From the NCBI RefSeq assembly GCF_020905295.1, contig NZ_JAJJMM010000001.1:496001-560000 (forward strand): a DNA stretch of 64,000 nucleotides. The letters run 5' to 3'. Source of the DNA: Flavobacterium piscisymbiosum (GTDB lineage: Bacteria; Bacteroidota; Bacteroidia; Flavobacteriales; Flavobacteriaceae). Of this stretch, positions 62,431-64,000 are shown in pieces. Position 1 is the stretch's first letter, and the number at the start of each line of letters is the position of its first letter. A program made the translations under genes and the position numbers. The notes below the pieces were generated by a model. That model worked only from the letters and a program-made list of their open reading frames with translations, was not told where the DNA came from and did not search any database.

Positions 62431-63345
62431 TTAATTTTTATTGAATGATTCTTTAAATGCGACAGGACTTAAGCTGGTCTTCTTTTTAAATAATTTATTG
62501 AACGATTGCGGATGTTCGAATCCTAATTTATACCCAATTTCTGCCACTGAATAAGTCCCGTTAGCAATATATTCTTTTGCTTTTTCTATCAATTTATCAT
62601 GAATAAACTGCTGTGTGTTTTGACCACTAAGATTGCGTAACAAATCGCTCAGATATCTTGGTGAAAGATTCAGTTGATCAGCCAAAAACTGTACGGTCAG
62701 CACGCCATTTATCAAAGTTTTTTCCTGATCAAAATAATCATTTATTTCAGTTTCTAATTTAGCCAATACATCATGATTCACCGCTTTGCGTGTAATAAAT
62801 TGTCGATTGTAGAAGCGATTGCTATAATTGAGTAAAAGTTCGATTTGAGATATAATTACATCCTGACTAAAGTTGTCTATGCGTTCCTTAAGCTCATTCT
62901 GAATCGAAGCAAAAACACCTAAAATAGTTTCTTTTTCATTATCTGATAAATACAAAGCTTCTGAAGCTGAATAATTAAAAAATCCATACTTTTTTATATT
63001 ACTATTTAAGGAATACGGACGAATAAAATCCGGATGAATATTCAACGACATTCCGCTATAATCTGCTTCTTCATCTTGCATTTTCAATACTTGACCTGGT
63101 GAAACGAATGACATTCCTCCTTCTTCAAAGTCATAAAAACCATGACCATATCGTAGTTTCCCTTTAAAATGAGTTTTAAAAGAGATCTTATAAAAATCCA
63201 AAATAATACCTTGTTCAAAATCCTTGGGATCAAAAATGGCTTCACCATAATTTAAAATACTAATAAGCGGATGCATTGGCTTTGGCTGACCCATTGCGCG
63301 ATGAAGCTCAGATATGGTGCTGAATATTTTAGGCTGATTTTTCAT
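62431..63345 (-). CDS. AraC family transcriptional regulator
   Basis: 304 residues. The N-terminal domain is cupin-like (KLRYGHGFYDFEEGGMSFVS). The C-terminal double helix-turn-helix reads TVQFLADQLNLSPRYLSDLL and YSVAEIGYKLGFEHPQSFNK. A typical small-molecule-responsive AraC regulator. It lies just after the ABM-like gene on the same strand. Confidence 0.9.
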   Translation of the reverse strand: MKNQPKIFSTISELHRAMGQPKPMHPLISILNYGEAIFDPKDFEQGIILDFYKISFKTHFKGKLRYGHGFYDFEEGGMSFVSPGQVLKMQDEEADYSGMSLNIHPDFIRPYSLNSNIKKYGFFNYSASEALYLSDNEKETILGVFASIQNELKERIDNFSQDVIISQIELLLNYSNRFYNRQFITRKAVNHDVLAKLETEINDYFDQEKTLINGVLTVQFLADQLNLSPRYLSDLLRNLSGQNTQQFIHDKLIEKAKEYIANGTYSVAEIGYKLGFEHPQSFNKLFKKKTSLSPVAFKESFNKN

Positions 63346-63373
63346 TACTTATTTCGTTATCGAATTTTAACTT

Positions 63374-63691
63374 TTAATCCTTATTACACAAATTTACAAA
63401 ATGTTCTATTCGCGCAATATTCCAGCTTACTGTACTTTGATCAATAAGATCATGTACGATAGAATCACTTAATTCCGTGATCAATTTATGCATTGCCGCT
63501 GTACCATCTTCTGCGCTTTCCCACACCAAAAGATCATATACAATATCCTTTTTCAATTCAAAAATACTTCTGGAAACAAATCCTTTTTGTTTTTTCAAAA
63601 ATTCATCAATCTGTTTATTTGCAGCAATAAATTGTAGGGTAGTACAATTATTTAATTTAAAGGTAGTCAGTTCTATAGCTTGATTTTTCAT
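63374..63691 (-). CDS. Small antibiotic-biosynthesis-monooxygenase-like protein
   Basis: 105 residues. The pattern ELTTFKLNN, FLKKQKGFVSRSIFELKKD and DLLVWESAEDG resembles the dimeric alpha-beta barrel fold of ABM-like proteins. Function and ligand are unknown. It starts 14 nt after the SDR gene to its right and lies in the same direction. Confidence 0.7.
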   Translation of the reverse strand: MKNQAIELTTFKLNNCTTLQFIAANKQIDEFLKKQKGFVSRSIFELKKDIVYDLLVWESAEDGTAAMHKLITELSDSIVHDLIDQSTVSWNIARIEHFVNLCNKD

Positions 63692-63705
63692 TCTTTATCT
63701 AAAAT

Positions 63706-64000
63706 TTAAAAAGTAAACATCGTTTTAATATTTTGCACTTGAGTTTCAATACCCAAATTTAATCGCTCATCATATAATTGGTTTGCATCACAACCTGCAA
63801 CATATCTCAATTGATTTTTTCCATCTGTTGCCGATTGATAAACAATTTCAGCAATGTCTTCAACTTTAGTATAATTGCTTATTTTTTCGGCACTGTATCC
63901 TTTACTTACTTCCGAAGTTAATTTTTGATAAGCTTCATGCTGACCTACCTCCATAGATCGTACAGCAAAATCGGTTTGCATTCCTCCGGGAGCAATAATT
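63706..64000 (-). CDS. SDR family oxidoreductase, C-terminal part
   Basis: The frame is open to the window edge; 97 residues of the C-terminus are present. IIAPGGMQTDF near the edge is the SDR PG-x-TDF region after the catalytic site, followed by KVEDIAEIVYQSATDGKNQL. The N-terminal nucleotide-binding part lies outside the window. Confidence 0.8.
   Translation of the reverse strand, partial: IIAPGGMQTDFAVRSMEVGQHEAYQKLTSEVSKGYSAEKISNYTKVEDIAEIVYQSATDGKNQLRYVAGCDANQLYDERLNLGIETQVQNIKTMFTF

Overview
The window looks like a chromosome segment of a Flavobacterium-like member of the Bacteroidota. This rests on strong A+T richness by eye, type IX secretion features (a PorP/SprF-like protein and two surface proteins with type A and type B C-terminal sorting domains), a TonB-dependent receptor, an ExbB/ExbD/TonB set, GbsR/MarR, Crp/Fnr and AraC regulators, and Bacteroidota-style promoters (TTG or TTTG, 18-20 nt, TAnnTTTG). 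No rRNA, CRISPR array, insertion sequence or prophage was recognised. The one tRNA is tRNA-Val(TAC) at 55013-55087.

Layout. 1-3133: end of a PQQ-type sugar dehydrogenase, a TonB-dependent receptor and a small helical protein. 3243-8505 (minus): PorP/SprF-like protein and a 1450-residue adhesin with eight near-identical HYR repeats and an embedded SUEL-type lectin domain. 9023-11158 (minus): two adjacent paralogous AraC-type regulators. 11369-13506: purK, a membrane protein, purE. 14503-18006: M3 peptidase, a zeta-toxin-like ATPase with a 53-residue overlapping partner, and a SanA-like protein. 18084-22620: Na+/H+ antiporter, divergent from a membrane protein plus two lipoproteins. 22788-24833 (minus): CxxCH protein and DUF1842-like protein. 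25188-29475: GbsR-type regulator and a run of membrane proteins, DUF2071 and a TIGR01777 oxidoreductase; an identical palindrome lies before the regulator and before the run. 29802-35665: SRPBCC protein, a delta-60 repeat surface protein, DUF1090 protein, UbiA-like protein. 35887-38736: gcvP. 38737-39533: a repeat-rich gap. 39534-43856: KASIII-like enzyme, methyltransferase, glycosyltransferase, Mla-type permease and ATPase. 44008-48003 (minus): SprT, four-helix-bundle protein, SDR, M28 peptidase, acyl-CoA dehydrogenase. 48489-54834: chalcone-isomerase-like protein, Glu/Leu dehydrogenase, TonB, ExbD, ExbB, folC. 55013-64000: tRNA-Val, three small envelope proteins, PQQ-like propeller, methyltransferase, DMT transporter preceded by a possible 12-codon leader ORF, then a minus-strand block of SDRs, Crp/Fnr and AraC regulators, a MazG-like protein and an ABM-like protein.

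The least explained signals are intergenic. Many gaps hold degenerate tracts with a 7-nt period, often folded as inverted repeats. One such pair, in inverted orientation, brackets the four-helix-bundle gene at 44637-45002. Other gaps carry long hairpins of several families. The most testable regulatory call is the twin palindrome AAACTTTCA-N8-TGAAAGTTT around the GbsR gene. Other candidates are the zeta-like toxin with its small partner and the leader ORF before the DMT transporter. All functional calls come from reading motifs; no database search was run.
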